DNA of 64,000 bases. Origin: Microbulbifer pacificus (GTDB lineage: Bacteria > Pseudomonadota > Gammaproteobacteria > Pseudomonadales > Cellvibrionaceae). The stretch covers positions 620,001-684,000 of the forward strand of contig NZ_PREV01000027.1 in the NCBI RefSeq assembly GCF_002959965.1. The letters run 5' to 3'. Shown piece after piece: positions 56,429 to 64,000 of the stretch. The notes beneath the pieces are model-generated. The model worked only from the letters and a program-made list of their open reading frames with translations. It was not told the DNA's origin and ran no database searches. Numbering within the stretch: position 1 is the first letter of the stretch; every line of letters begins with the position of its first letter. The position numbers and the translations under genes are program-made.

Positions 56429-59400
56429 ATGTCTGAGTCGACCCCACCTGCCGCCCCCGAACGCAGACGCTGGCACTGGCCGCGTGCACCGCGTCTGACC
56501 CTGATGGCCACGGCATTTTTACTGCCGCTGCTGGGGGCCATTTTTCTGGTGGGCACGGAAACCGGACGCGTCGCCCTGACCAACAGCGGTCTGGCCATTG
56601 CCCGCCACTATCTGCCCGACCTGAAAATTGACGCCCAGGGATTACGCAGCCCGCAATTGGGGCGCTGGTACTTCGAATTGTTGCAGGTGCGCTACAAAGA
56701 CCGGTCTGTGGCGGAGGCGCGCCAGCTGACCCTGCATCTGGATATACCGAAACTGTGGCACAGCCAGATCCATATTCCCGAGTTGAGTGCGCAGACACTG
56801 CTGTTCGACAACACACTGCTGGGAGAATATCTCGAAGCCCACGGGAGCGATGAGAAGGATGATGCCGGGAGCGACACCGGTGCTCCCCGTGTGCCCGCCA
56901 TCTGGCTTGAACGCCTGTCGGTAGCGCAGCTCACGGTCATCGACGGGGATTTCGAGGATATTCCGATGGTGGCTGTGAATGGAGAGGGCAGCTATCGCTG
57001 GCCGGAGCGGGCGTCCGCGCTGACTCTGGATATTGCCGAAGTGCCGGAGGAAGAAGCGCATCACCAGATGCATCTGCGGCTCGAGGGCCGGATGCAGAGC
57101 GATACCGTGTACGCCATTACCCTGTCTGCGAGCGAGCTGGCGGGCGGCTTTTTACCGCGCAGGTTGATGCTGCCCGAGGGGGAAAACCTCGATGCGGACG
57201 GAAAATTCCTGCTGCAATTTACCGGCGAAAAAGAACCGGGTGAACAACGACTGCGGGTCACCGTCGAACACTTTTCCCTGCCCTTGGTGGAGCACCGTTT
57301 CGGACTTGGCGGTAGCGCGGACCTGGTGCTGTCGCCGTGGTCTGCCGCCACCGACGATCTGACACTTACCGTGGACGATACCCGTCACAGCATTCGCGGC
57401 CACATCAACGGCGAGGAAATGGATCTCAAGTTGCTGCTGAACCGCCTGCCCGTGGCCATCTCCCAGCCCTGGCAGGACTACCTGCAGGGTGGCTGGCTGT
57501 CGGCGGATCTCGCGCTGAAGGGACCATTGGCACTGCCTAATGCAGATGGCACCCTGGAGCTCCAAACGTCCTATCAGAAGCAACCGCTGCACCTTACCGG
57601 CGACGTGGAAACCATTGGCGACAAGATCTACCTGCGCACCGCGCGCCTGCGGGTGGCAAAAGCTCAGCTGGAGATCAGCGGCGATGTGGATGTCGGCAGT
57701 GAAGCCATCGACCTGAAAGCGCAGGTTGCGCAACTGCCGTTTATGGAGATCCGCCGGATTCTCGCCGCTTTTGAGGAGACCAAGGAACTCGAAATCCCCC
57801 CGGAACTGGATGGCGCGATCGGGAATCTGCAGGTGACCGCGGCCGGTCCCTGGAAGAATCCGCGCCTCGGCGTAAAGCTCGAGAGCGATGTGCAATACCG
57901 CGAGTTGCGGACCCGTTTGCAGGGCAAGGCCGAGGGCGATCTGAACAGGTTTGCGGTGAGCGATCTGCTGCTGGAAGGCGAGGGTGTCAGGGTAAGCGGC
58001 AGCGGCGAGGTCGATGTGCAAGGCAAGGAGTTGCAATTCCAGCTGGATGTGGCCGCACGGGGGGTTAAGCCCGCGGAGCAGTTCGGGCTGCCGGTGGACG
58101 AGGGTACCGAGGTCAGTATGGATGCGGTCGTTTCGGTAAACGGCCCCTGGGATAACCCTAAAATGTCCGCGCGCCTTTCCTCCGACGGCGAGTACCGTGA
58201 GTACCGCTACCGCCTGCGCGGCGGCGCCGCCGGTACGGCCGAAGCCATCACCTTCGACCGTCTGCGTCTGGATCTCTACACCGCTGCCGCGCGTGCCGCG
58301 GCAGCGGCCGATCACACTGTTGATCAGTCACTGCGGCCGGATGATGTGCGTGAGCCGGGCACGGATTATCCCCTGGAGCAGTCCCGTGAACGGGTGGCGC
58401 AGTCCCGCCAACCTGTCACCGGCGCGGCAGCGCTGGCGGCAGATTCGGAGCAGGCGCGCCAGCGCGGCACCGCCTGGCTGGAATTGAATGGTGTGGTGGA
58501 GCCCAGGGCCCAGCGCGCCAATGGCAGCGTGGCGGGGCGCAATATTCCGCTACGCCTCGCGCGCCTCGCGGGTGTGGAGCTGCCGCCCTCGCTGCGTGGG
58601 GAACTCAGTATCGATGGCCAGTTTACCGGTTCGTTCAGCGACCCGGAGGCCACCGCCAATATCCTTGGTCTTGGCGAATATCGCGGCGAGCCGTGGCAGG
58701 TGCAGGGGGATGTGAGCTATGGCAAGGCCCAGATCATGCTGTCGGAAGTAAAGCTGCTTTGGGCCGGGCGCAACCAGCTGACCGCCGACGGCAGTCTGAG
58801 TGCGCAGTCGCTGGATCTGGAGTTGCGTGCTCAGGCGGTACTGGCGGATTTCGAGGAGTGGCTGAGCGCGGACATCAGCGACAGTGGCGAACTGAACCTC
58901 GTAGCGACAGCCCGCGGTACACCGAAAGATCCGGACCTCGCCGGCGAACTCCGCATCAGTGGTCGCGCGCCTGCGTTGCGGGACGACGCATTGGTGCAGT
59001 CACCACTGACCCTGTCACTGAAGTGGCAAACCAGTGACGGCGACCTGAATATGGATCTGGACGCCAGTCACGGCAACCGTACTGCGGCGGACGCCCGGGC
59101 CACACTCGCGATTGCGCCGATCCTCGAACAGCTTTTCCGCGAGAAGCCGGCGGGTGAATCGCCGCCGTTGCCTGTAGATCTCGAGGCAAACGGCACCGCC
59201 GACCTGGCGGCGCTCGGGGGCTTCTTCGACCCGGAAATCCACACCATGCGCGGCCGGCTGGACTTCAATCTGGTGGCGGATGGCACCACCGCAGCGCCCA
59301 ACGCCCGAGGCAAGATCAACCTGCAGGGCGGGTATTACGAACACCGCCCCAGTAACACGCGTCTGACCGATGTTGTGTTCGCCGCCGATCTTACGCCGGA

Positions 59401-60463
59401 TGCCTGGCGTATCGTGGAGGCCAGCGCGCGGGATGGTGACCGCGGACGGGTAGACCTTGCCGGTGCGGTGACCTTCAATGCGCCTGCGCCACCGGCGCTG
59501 AATTTTTCCATGACGGCTCGCAATGCGCATCTGCTCAATATGCCCGGTGCCAAGGGCGCGTTCACTGGTGAAATGCGCCTCACGGGAAATACCGAGGACG
59601 CATTGCTCGCGGGATCACTGAATCTGCGACCGCTCGCGGTGCAGGTGGAGCATTTTATCGGCAGCAGTGTGCCGGAAATCGACGTCATCGAAGTGCAGGT
59701 AGATGGTGGCGAGCAGGAAGAGAGCTCACCGTTTATGGGCAATGTCGCCCTGGCGCTTGAGATCGTGCTCGATCAGCAATCCTATGTGCGTGGTCTGGGG
59801 CTTGATTCCAACCTGAAAGGCAAGGTGGAAATTGCCGGCACCGCCGCCGACCCGCAGGCCTCCGGCACGCTTACCATCGTGCGTGGCAAGTTCGACCTGC
59901 TCGGCAAGAAGTTCGAGCTGCAGGAGGGGCAGGTACAGTTTGAAAACAATGTGGCGGCGATTTATGTGAAGGGGGTGCACACCTATCCGGAAGGCGAGAT
60001 TACAGCGGAAATTTCCGGCACGACCGACAATCCGAAAATCGAATTCAGCTCCAACCCCGCGGCGGCTCAGGATGAGATTTTCGCGCAGTTGCTGTTCGGC
60101 AAGTCCCTCACGGATATCTCTCCGTTACAGGCGGTGCGTCTGGTCAGTGTGGTGCGTACGCTGCAAACCGGGAATACCGGTTTCGACCCCCTCGCCAGTA
60201 CCCGCGACCTGGTGGGTCTGGATACCTTGGACTTCGAATCCGAGTCCACCGAGAGCGGTGAGGATCAGTATGCTCTCAGCCTTGGTAAATACATCACCAG
60301 CCGTATCTACCTGGAGCTGCAACGCAGCACCGACCCCCTGAATCCCTGGCGGGCGGAAATGCAGATCGAACTGCGCAAAAATCTGCGCCTGGATATCAAA
60401 TCATCCGATAACGAGGAAAGCGGCGGCGGAAGTGTCGAGCTGCAGTGGAAGAAGGATTACTGA
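56429..60463 (+). CDS. tamB: Translocation and assembly module inner membrane protein TamB
   Basis: A 1344-residue AsmA-like protein with an N-terminal anchor helix (LTLMATAFLLPLLGAIFLVG). It is then a very long beta-rich periplasmic body of the bridge-like lipid transfer type, and the C-terminal DUF490/TamB domain, recognisable from GKVEIAGTAADPQASGTLTI, VQFENNVAAIYVKGVHTYP and the terminal QLLFGKSLTDISPLQAVRL. An Ala/Arg/Gln-rich insertion near residues 610-670 breaks the regular pattern. It begins two bases after the tamA stop, the standard tamA-tamB operon. Spans the periplasm from inner membrane to TamA. Confidence 0.94.
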   Translation: MSESTPPAAPERRRWHWPRAPRLTLMATAFLLPLLGAIFLVGTETGRVALTNSGLAIARHYLPDLKIDAQGLRSPQLGRWYFELLQVRYKDRSVAEARQLTLHLDIPKLWHSQIHIPELSAQTLLFDNTLLGEYLEAHGSDEKDDAGSDTGAPRVPAIWLERLSVAQLTVIDGDFEDIPMVAVNGEGSYRWPERASALTLDIAEVPEEEAHHQMHLRLEGRMQSDTVYAITLSASELAGGFLPRRLMLPEGENLDADGKFLLQFTGEKEPGEQRLRVTVEHFSLPLVEHRFGLGGSADLVLSPWSAATDDLTLTVDDTRHSIRGHINGEEMDLKLLLNRLPVAISQPWQDYLQGGWLSADLALKGPLALPNADGTLELQTSYQKQPLHLTGDVETIGDKIYLRTARLRVAKAQLEISGDVDVGSEAIDLKAQVAQLPFMEIRRILAAFEETKELEIPPELDGAIGNLQVTAAGPWKNPRLGVKLESDVQYRELRTRLQGKAEGDLNRFAVSDLLLEGEGVRVSGSGEVDVQGKELQFQLDVAARGVKPAEQFGLPVDEGTEVSMDAVVSVNGPWDNPKMSARLSSDGEYREYRYRLRGGAAGTAEAITFDRLRLDLYTAAARAAAAADHTVDQSLRPDDVREPGTDYPLEQSRERVAQSRQPVTGAAALAADSEQARQRGTAWLELNGVVEPRAQRANGSVAGRNIPLRLARLAGVELPPSLRGELSIDGQFTGSFSDPEATANILGLGEYRGEPWQVQGDVSYGKAQIMLSEVKLLWAGRNQLTADGSLSAQSLDLELRAQAVLADFEEWLSADISDSGELNLVATARGTPKDPDLAGELRISGRAPALRDDALVQSPLTLSLKWQTSDGDLNMDLDASHGNRTAADARATLAIAPILEQLFREKPAGESPPLPVDLEANGTADLAALGGFFDPEIHTMRGRLDFNLVADGTTAAPNARGKINLQGGYYEHRPSNTRLTDVVFAADLTPDAWRIVEASARDGDRGRVDLAGAVTFNAPAPPALNFSMTARNAHLLNMPGAKGAFTGEMRLTGNTEDALLAGSLNLRPLAVQVEHFIGSSVPEIDVIEVQVDGGEQEESSPFMGNVALALEIVLDQQSYVRGLGLDSNLKGKVEIAGTAADPQASGTLTIVRGKFDLLGKKFELQEGQVQFENNVAAIYVKGVHTYPEGEITAEISGTTDNPKIEFSSNPAAAQDEIFAQLLFGKSLTDISPLQAVRLVSVVRTLQTGNTGFDPLASTRDLVGLDTLDFESESTESGEDQYALSLGKYITSRIYLELQRSTDPLNPWRAEMQIELRKNLRLDIKSSDNEESGGGSVELQWKKDY

Positions 60464-60506
60464 CCGGCTATAAAAAATAAACGCTTTAAATCCGTGATAA
60501 AAAACG

Positions 60507-61187
60507 ATGGGAAAAAACGAAATGGAATATGCGATCGTTGTTCTGGCCGCCGGTTACTCCCATCGCTTTGGCAGTGACAAGCGTCTCGCCAGTATTCAGG
60601 GCGAGCCCATGCTGCTGCGCACCCTGCAGACCGCCATGGCGGCGGCTTCCTCTCTCGAAGATACCCGGATTCAGGTGGTCATCCGCGCACGCGATCCGGT
60701 TATCGCCAACGGCCTCAGCAAGATGCCGGTGCAGGTGCTTCACGCTCCGGTGTGGCCGGTGGGCATCGGCGCGAGCCTCGCGTCCTGTGTGGAGCAGCTG
60801 CAGCGCCAGGGAAGCAACCCCAAAGCCATTCTGGTGTGTCTGGGGGATATGCCATTCGTGGAGCAGGAAACCCTCGTGACCCTGTTGCGCTCGGTGCAGG
60901 AGGACCGCATTTGCGTGCCCGTGTGCGCGGGTACCCGCGGCTATCCGATAGCCGTTGGCCGGCGTTATCTCACGGCTCTTTCGCGCCTGCGCCGCACCGG
61001 CGTTGAAAAGGTACTGCGCATCTACAGCGATGCGGTCCACGATGTGGAAGTTCCGGATCCGGCCATCAATTGCGACATCAACCGGCCGGACGACTTCCAC
61101 GCAGCAGTGCGGCAGGATCTGTTCGGTAAAATTTTTGCATCTCGCGATACAGCACCGGGTGTGTCGCAGCCATCGCCGTTGGAATAA
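60507..61187 (+). CDS. MobA/MocA-like nucleotidyltransferase
   Basis: A 226-residue NTP transferase fold protein. The nucleotide-binding signature VVLAAGYSHRFGSDKRL is near residue 10, followed by LLRTLQTAM, VLHAPVWPVGIGASLASCVEQL, and the Mg-binding VCLGDMPFVEQETL. The subgroup is that of MocA, which cytidylates molybdopterin for xanthine-dehydrogenase-type enzymes; a related sugar or cofactor transferase is possible. No molybdoenzyme is in the window. Start is ATG 60507 or ATG 60522 (GGGA eight bases before the latter). Its last 110 bases overlap the 3' end of the convergent MtfA-like gene. Confidence 0.85.
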   Translation: MGKNEMEYAIVVLAAGYSHRFGSDKRLASIQGEPMLLRTLQTAMAAASSLEDTRIQVVIRARDPVIANGLSKMPVQVLHAPVWPVGIGASLASCVEQLQRQGSNPKAILVCLGDMPFVEQETLVTLLRSVQEDRICVPVCAGTRGYPIAVGRRYLTALSRLRRTGVEKVLRIYSDAVHDVEVPDPAINCDINRPDDFHAAVRQDLFGKIFASRDTAPGVSQPSPLE

Positions 61188-61965
61188 CAAAGTAGGCCTC
61201 GGTGGCCACTGCGAAGAATTCTGCTGGGGACTGGGCGCCGTACGTGTCCAACACGGAGTTGTCGCGCAGCGAAGGCGGTGTCTCGCCGTTTTCCATCCGA
61301 AGTCCCGCGCCCACATGTTCCGCGTGAATCCGCTGGCGCAGCTCGGCGAACGCCTCGCGCATCACCGGCGCCCAGTTCTTGCCGTCGGCGCTTTTCGCAA
61401 ATGGCGGCCTCCCGTCCACATAGCCATCCTCTTCGTCCAGCTTGTGGGCAAACTCGTGAATCGCCACATTGTGCCCCCGTTCCGGGTGGGCTAACCCCTC
61501 CTGCAGATCCCGCCATGACAGCACCACCGGCCCACGGTAATGCGCCTCGCCGGCGCGCGCGCTCAGATGAGTCGATTGAATGTGGCCGTCGTAATGGGTT
61601 TCCTCCGCTACATAGGCGTCCGGGTAGACCAGTACCGTGTAGAGATCCGGGTAGCAGTTGTTATCCCGCTCCAACAACAACAGGCAGGCATGTGCGGCAA
61701 TCACCACCCGCATCTCTTCGCTAATCGCGAGCCCGTCGCAGCCGACAAACTCCTTTTCTTGCAGGAACAGGCTCACATTGCGCTGCAGCTCTTTCTGGCG
61801 CTCCTCCGGTAAATAGCGGTAGAGCGTGAGGCGGTCTGCCAGTATCGAGAGCTGTTGCCGGGTGAGTGGGCGTGAGCGCAGATAGCGTCGGCGCACGCGC
61901 TGCCACGCCATCGGCACTACCCAGATGAGGATGGCGACCAGAATAATCGCGAAGAACGTTTCCAA
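61078..61965 (-). CDS. MtfA-like zinc-dependent peptidase
   Basis: A 295-residue protein with an N-terminal helix (FFAIILVAILIWVVPMAW) and an MtfA/anthrax-lethal-factor-like metallopeptidase domain. The zinc motif is HEFAHKLD near residue 170, preceded by LSWRDLQEG and NVAIHEFAH, with the downstream Glu in AEFFAVATEAYF as third ligand. E. coli MtfA, at about 265 residues, binds Mlc and regulates the glucose PTS; a membrane-anchored form like this one is common in gammaproteobacteria. The start at ATG 61965 opens the helix. Overlaps the mocA-like gene by 110 bases at the 3' end. Confidence 0.9.
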   Translation of the reverse strand: METFFAIILVAILIWVVPMAWQRVRRRYLRSRPLTRQQLSILADRLTLYRYLPEERQKELQRNVSLFLQEKEFVGCDGLAISEEMRVVIAAHACLLLLERDNNCYPDLYTVLVYPDAYVAEETHYDGHIQSTHLSARAGEAHYRGPVVLSWRDLQEGLAHPERGHNVAIHEFAHKLDEEDGYVDGRPPFAKSADGKNWAPVMREAFAELRQRIHAEHVGAGLRMENGETPPSLRDNSVLDTYGAQSPAEFFAVATEAYFVIPTAMAATHPVLYREMQKFYRTDPAALLRGSRPAG

Positions 61966-62114
61966 AGCCGAGTCCCTGCAAATTCCATGGTCCGCAAGTT
62001 TACCGTAACCGTCGGGTCATTGGCGCTCATGTTGACCTTCGGTGAGATTCTGCGACCATTGGCGCGCCCGTACCGTCGTGCGGTACGCATTAAAAAAATG
62101 AAAAACAGACAGGA

Positions 62115-63713
62115 ATGTCAGGGGTTGGGGTTGTGGAGATAAGTTCGACCAATTCGGAGTTCATGTTGGTACCCCACGGGTACGGCACCGAGGGGCGCCT
62201 GCAGTTGTGGGTGGGGGCCCATGGCGAAGCGTTGCCCGAGCAGCTGTGGGTACGCCGCACACTGCTGGGGGTGGACGACCTTCCGGACGGCGGAACCTGC
62301 AGCGTGGATTTCCCGGTGGTGCTGGATCGAGTGGCCCCTTCACTGCGTTACACCGTGCTGCTGCTCCCGGTAATTGCGGGCCGCCGCTATCTCTTTTCCC
62401 TGTGGGCGACGACTGATAAAGGCGAACGCGAACTTGCGGACGCCGAGTGCCGTGCGCGCCCGCGCAACCTCGACGATGGCTTCAGCGTCTGGTATGGCTC
62501 TTGCTTCTATGGAAATGAAGACAAGGGTGCATTGGGGGCGGCCTTTGATGCGCTGCCGCGGGACTGCCGGCCGGACGTGTCGTTTCTGGGGGGGGACCAG
62601 GTGTATCTGGATACCGCTGTGGCCACTTCCGGTTGGGGATTCGCGCCCATTCCCGGTCTCAGCATTATCAAATCCCTGCGCCTGGCGGCACTGAACAGCG
62701 CGGAAGGCAAAGCGGAGCTGGAGCGGATTTTTACTGAGGAATATCGCAGTAACTGGAGCAGGGGACTGCACCGTTTGCTCCGCTCCGGTAATCACCATTT
62801 TCTCGCTGGTGATCATGAGTTCTGGAACGATTATCCGAACCCGCCGGGATTTTTCTGGGGGCTAAGAATCGCGAGTCTCCGGGAAACCTGGAAAGCGAGC
62901 GCGCGTGCGCTGTTTGACGCCTACCAGTTACCCGCCGGAAATGCCTCCGGCGAGTTTGCCATCGGTGATGAACTGGCGTTTTTCTACCTGGATACCTACC
63001 TGCAGCGAAAGGAAGGCTACAACGCGAAGTTTACCGATGACGAGACGCTTCAGCGCGCTTGCGACTGGTTGAGGGGACTCACCTGTCCCGGTGTACTCGT
63101 GTTGCCGATGCCGTTGTTGACTCACTGGCATCTGCGCAAGGGTGGAAGTTTCATCCATCGGTTTAAAAAATCCTTTACCGCATGGCGTGTCAAATTGGGG
63201 TTGGGGGATCATTCTCTGGCGGACAGCAGCCAGTACCAACCGCTGGTTCAGGCGCTGCACGACTGCTCACAGGATGTGGTAATACTGGCGGGCGACGTGC
63301 ACTACAGCCGTCTCGCGAGGATGGAATTGAATGGAAAGCAGGTGGTGGAAGTGGTATCGACACCGCTTTCCTGCCTACCGAGCGCAGGCGACAAGCCGAG
63401 TACCGCGTTGGAGATTTTCCCGGACAGGCCCATAACGGGCATCCGCGCCGCGGTTGAATATTTGCGGGCCGGAAATTTCCGCAGAAAAATCCTTGGGTAT
63501 ATCTCCGACAATAATTTCGCCACGCTGAATTTTTCCCGCGCTGAAAATGGAATCCACGTGCTTGTCCGGTGTTGGAACGTCAATGAGCGGAATGCCGAAG
63601 GCTCGCCAAGCCCCGCCTGGGAGCCGGCCAGGTTCCTGCTGCGCCGGCGTACCGCCGATGCAGTTCCCGTGGCGACACCGGTTCCAGAACCTGTCGCTGA
63701 GCCGCAGGATTGA
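62115..63713 (+). CDS. PhoD-like metallophosphatase
   Basis: A 532-residue protein. After about 120 residues of beta-rich N-terminal domain comes a PhoD-type calcineurin-fold core. The metal ligands are visible: WYGSCFYG, FLGGDQVYLDTA, GNHHFLAGDHEFWNDYPN and VVILAGDVHYSRLARM. It has no signal peptide or Tat twin-arginine motif, unlike secreted PhoD, so a cytoplasmic phosphodiesterase or phosphatase role is likely. The C-terminal tail is Pro/Val/Ala-rich (PVATPVPEPVAEP). Start is ATG 62115, with AGGA very close; GTG 62133 is an alternative. The next gene begins two bases after its stop. Confidence 0.82.
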   Translation: MSGVGVVEISSTNSEFMLVPHGYGTEGRLQLWVGAHGEALPEQLWVRRTLLGVDDLPDGGTCSVDFPVVLDRVAPSLRYTVLLLPVIAGRRYLFSLWATTDKGERELADAECRARPRNLDDGFSVWYGSCFYGNEDKGALGAAFDALPRDCRPDVSFLGGDQVYLDTAVATSGWGFAPIPGLSIIKSLRLAALNSAEGKAELERIFTEEYRSNWSRGLHRLLRSGNHHFLAGDHEFWNDYPNPPGFFWGLRIASLRETWKASARALFDAYQLPAGNASGEFAIGDELAFFYLDTYLQRKEGYNAKFTDDETLQRACDWLRGLTCPGVLVLPMPLLTHWHLRKGGSFIHRFKKSFTAWRVKLGLGDHSLADSSQYQPLVQALHDCSQDVVILAGDVHYSRLARMELNGKQVVEVVSTPLSCLPSAGDKPSTALEIFPDRPITGIRAAVEYLRAGNFRRKILGYISDNNFATLNFSRAENGIHVLVRCWNVNERNAEGSPSPAWEPARFLLRRRTADAVPVATPVPEPVAEPQD

Positions 63714-63715
63714 TC

Positions 63716-64000
63716 ATGTCCAGAAACCTGTTTGTATTCCTCGGACCGGTAATGGCGGTGGGCGGTTACGCTCTGCTGGCGACACTCGGTATGCCCTATC
63801 TGCCGGCGGTCACCGCGGCCATTACTCTGCTTACCGTAATATGGTGGATTACCGAGGCATTGCCGATTCCCGCCACCTCCATCGTGCCATTTGTATTGTT
63901 GCCGCTGTTTGGTGTGGGTGACCACAAACTGGTGGCGTCATCCCTCGGCAGCCATGTGATCCTTTTGCTGATGGGGGCGTTCATGCTCTCCAAGGCGCTT
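63716..64000 (+). CDS. SLC13-family (DASS) permease, 5' part only
   Basis: Ninety-five codons from ATG 63716 run off the window. The visible part has two to three hydrophobic segments and the divalent-anion:sodium symporter opening pattern LTVIWWITEALPIPATSIVPFVLLPLFG, then LGSHVILLLMGAFMLSKAL. That is typical of SLC13/DASS transporters of dicarboxylates, sulfate or phosphate. It follows the PhoD-like phosphatase by two bases, so a joint role in anion recovery is possible. The substrate cannot be determined from this fragment. Confidence 0.85.
   Translation, partial: MSRNLFVFLGPVMAVGGYALLATLGMPYLPAVTAAITLLTVIWWITEALPIPATSIVPFVLLPLFGVGDHKLVASSLGSHVILLLMGAFMLSKAL

Overview
The window looks like a chromosomal segment of a marine gammaproteobacterium, most likely a Microbulbifer-like member of the Cellvibrionales. 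This is inferred from the gene complement (TamA/TamB, TtcA, RsmE, PutP, an M2 peptidase lipoprotein, a DUF6116-type protein, a LexA-type box at dinB) and from the high-GC coding style of the right-hand three quarters. No rRNA, tRNA, CRISPR array, insertion sequence or phage gene was found. One structural RNA gene (4.5S/SRP RNA) is present near 46.2 kb.

Left region (1-16.5 kb): an accessory block that is visibly less GC-rich than the rest. It holds a truncated type-B carboxylesterase, an MFS exporter preceded by tandem hairpins, and then the most unusual locus of the window. That locus has a 796-residue acidic protein built mainly of Asp-Ala repeats behind a BapA-like N-terminal module (3159-5549), a terminator, a complete type I secretion set (TolC-like 5712-7205, LapB-type ABC exporter with a degenerate C39 domain 7247-9430, HlyD-like adaptor 9430-10710) and a periplasmic transglutaminase-like protein (10724-11641). 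Facing it is a 1605-residue minus-strand protein fusing an alpha/alpha-barrel-like region, a CapA-like domain and a MurF-like amide ligase (11703-16520). I read this as a cell-surface acidic polymer or biofilm system whose cargo may be processed or decorated by the last two proteins. The functional link is inference.

Fatty-acid region (16.7-25.8 kb): FadH with a recognisable promoter and palindrome, a LysR regulator, then a plus-strand run of histidine phosphatase, acyl-CoA dehydrogenase, APH-like kinase and three SDR dehydrogenases. It ends at a strong bidirectional terminator.

Housekeeping region (25.8-46 kb): an ECF-like sigma factor with a probable membrane anti-sigma partner, a DUF6116 protein, dinB with a LexA box and apparently leaderless promoter, a Cys-less AhpD relative, a DsbD/ScsB-type reductase plus thioredoxin-fold partner, bioA, a 124-bp cruciform repeat, the tesA-ybbA-ybbP trio, ttcA overlapping a lysozyme-like gene, putP, a macrodomain protein, an Mpo1-like protein, divergent lrp/ald, rsmE and a bimodular QueD-like gene.

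Right region (46-64 kb): SRP RNA, an M2 dipeptidase lipoprotein, dps, a PadR regulator with a duplicated operator and its membrane partner, LysR divergent from acetoacetyl-CoA synthetase, a small membrane protein, tamA-tamB, a MocA-like nucleotidyltransferase overlapping an MtfA-like peptidase, a PhoD-like phosphatase and the start of an SLC13 transporter running off the edge.
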